Positions 36,444-37,495 of a stretch of 37,495 bases of DNA are shown in pieces. The stretch is from IMG/VR virus record IMGVR_UViG_3300020119_000026, positions 1 to 37,495 of that record. One strand, given 5' to 3'. The stretch is from a virus. Position 1 is the stretch's first letter. Each line of letters starts with the position of its first letter. The notes under the pieces are model-generated. The model did no database searches. It saw nothing but the letters and a program-made list of their open reading frames with translations, and had not been told where the DNA came from. A program made the position numbers and the translations under genes.

Positions 36444-37495
36444 GTCGCCCCCTTCTCACCGCTACTTGCAGCGGTGGCCGGGAAGTTCGGCACGTATCCG
36501 TCCGGGCAATCTTTCGTGAGCCCGCAGCGTTGGCACGACTTCGGCCAAACGCGAGCGCCTTCGTTGATCATCTGATTGCGGCATGGCTGAGCACTGTCGG
36601 GCGCTGCAACTGGCGTGCGGGCGTCGAGCAGTTGCTGAATTCGATCAGGCATGCGCTCAAGAGCCGCTTCCCAAAACATGCCATTGCTTCCGGGCCAGAG
36701 CTTCGCTACGCACGAGATCAGAATCGACGGCAACTTGCTCACATCAAAGCCGTTGAAGTCTGCATCCCCAATGCTTCCCTTCGCAGCGATAGGCGCGGAC
36801 TTGCGGGCGGCACGGTCGGCCAGCACGTAGGCGGCAACATCGGCGCAAGCGAAGAAGGGGCCATCGCTTTTAGTGACGTGTTTGAATGGGGCTCTTGGAG
36901 AGCCGGTCCATACGTATTGCTGTAGATCCGGCGGCGGCAAATCGCTCGCCTCGTGCTTGACTGCTGGCGCGGTGGGGGCGTGGCCCGTGATATGTTCCGA
37001 GCGCAGCAATCCGCACCAGCAACGCTCATTCGGAAGCGTGACCGAGCAACGATCGCGCGCGTGCTTCTGCCAGTACCAGCTAACGACATCGGCAAAGCCC
37101 GGTATTTGATGCAGCCCGCAATGGCACGGCGCGGCCACCTGTTCGGCTTTCGCCTCGGGTACAGGAGCCGATACAGGGGCGATGGGCCGATAGAGCGCGC
37201 CTACTCGATGAAGCCGTGGGTTGCGCGATTCAAAGCCGTTCGTCAGGTCGAAATCAGACACGAACAACTCGCGCCCGGTGTCGCCATGCTGGAATAGGTG
37301 CCCTACTTTGTGCCATCCGTCGATATCGCCCGCTGGTTGAATAGCTGCGGGAGCGGCTGCTTCGATTTCTGCGCTGATTAGGTTGATGCGGTCATCGCAT
37401 TGCATCATGTCCCAGCTTGAGCCGCAGCCCTTGCTGATAGCTTTGCGCTGATCTTCGAGCCACGTGCGCTCATCTTCCAGCGCCTCGCGAAGTAC
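36440..37495 (-). CDS. Junction-spanning early protein, 3' part (358 aa in total)
   Basis: Frame open to the right edge; in the circle it starts at base 148. The full protein has an N-terminal helical region, Ala/Pro linkers, several Cys groups (CHCGLH near residue 160, a WCGL segment and CQRCGLTKDC near the C-terminus) that resemble small zinc ribbons, and a middle domain with a FFACADVAAYVLADRAA helix. It looks assembled from modules, like other phage early accessory proteins. An internal ATG at 37408 would give a shorter 322-aa form. It ends as GTGA with methyltransferase B. Confidence 0.75.
   Translation of the reverse strand, partial: VLREALEDERTWLEDQRKAISKGCGSSWDMMQCDDRINLISAEIEAAAPAAIQPAGDIDGWHKVGHLFQHGDTGRELFVSDFDLTNGFESRNPRLHRVGALYRPIAPVSAPVPEAKAEQVAAPCHCGLHQIPGFADVVSWYWQKHARDRCSVTLPNERCWCGLLRSEHITGHAPTAPAVKHEASDLPPPDLQQYVWTGSPRAPFKHVTKSDGPFFACADVAAYVLADRAARKSAPIAAKGSIGDADFNGFDVSKLPSILISCVAKLWPGSNGMFWEAALERMPDRIQQLLDARTPVAAPDSAQPCRNQMINEGARVWPKSCQRCGLTKDCPDGYVPNFPATAASSGEKGAT
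37369..37495. repeat. Right copy of 127-bp terminal overlap
   Basis: Exact copy of bases 1-127. Removing one copy gives a 37,368-bp circle. The reading frame of the leftward gene ending at 36440 is open to the window edge and resumes in phase at base 148 on the other side. Confidence 0.93.

Noticed and set aside
1-37495. Integrase, excisionase or attachment site
   Set aside because: No protein with tyrosine- or serine-recombinase motifs was recognised and no att-like repeat pair was found. Temperate lifestyle is therefore only hinted at by the C4-like RNA.
1-37495. tRNA or rRNA genes
   Set aside because: No cloverleaf with a T-loop consensus was noticed on either strand by eye; a tRNAscan run would be needed to exclude one fully.

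Overview
This window is a complete genome of a tailed, short-tailed (podovirus-type) phage assembled as a circular contig. Bases 1-127 are repeated exactly at 37369-37495, so the non-redundant genome is 37,368 bp and one gene runs across the junction. The DNA is GC-rich (about 60% by eye). The lipoprotein signal, which ends in a Cys followed by a Gly run, and the Bordetella BPP-1-like head proteins suggest a Gram-negative, probably betaproteobacterial (Burkholderiales) host. That host is an inference from family resemblance, not a database result.

Layout. A divergent control region at about 5.08-5.23 kb holds two promoters and three AGTAAA repeats spaced 17 bp apart. Leftward from it runs an early operon: a lipoprotein, a zinc-knuckle membrane protein, small Cys-rich proteins, a Red-beta/Bet annealing protein, a YqaJ-type exonuclease, and a terminator at 1.45 kb. 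A second leftward operon starts at about 1.43 kb with a 58-aa HTH protein. It continues through small proteins, over the circle junction, into a C5-cytosine methyltransferase and a DUF551-like protein, and stops at a bidirectional terminator at 35.02 kb. Rightward from 5.2 kb come an XRE regulator, NinB, a winged-helix protein, another C5-cytosine methyltransferase, a DUF1364 protein, RusA and small proteins. These are followed by a structured RNA that resembles the C4/CI antisense immunity RNAs, a DUF1376 replication protein with iteron-like repeats inside it, and further small genes.

From 12.1 kb rightward the virion and lysis genes follow a T7-like order: portal, Bbp19-like protein, an SGNH hydrolase, scaffold, major capsid, probable cement protein, tail tubular proteins A and B, a GNAT acetyltransferase, internal virion (ejection) proteins including a large transglycosylase, small and large terminase, pectate-lyase-type tailspike, small membrane proteins, lysozyme-like endolysin and a 3-TM holin. 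I see no phage RNA polymerase, DNA polymerase or integrase, so host enzymes are probably used for transcription and replication.

Most notable: (1) the C4-like antisense RNA with its complementary target just upstream; (2) a 16-bp sequence present three times, before the three late gene blocks, with a second block conserved in register in two copies; (3) two paralogous methyltransferase genes, each overlapped over nearly its whole length by a second open frame with shared termini; (4) iteron-like 11-bp spaced repeats in the replication gene; (5) a possible ADP-ribosyltransferase-like segment in the ejected transglycosylase.
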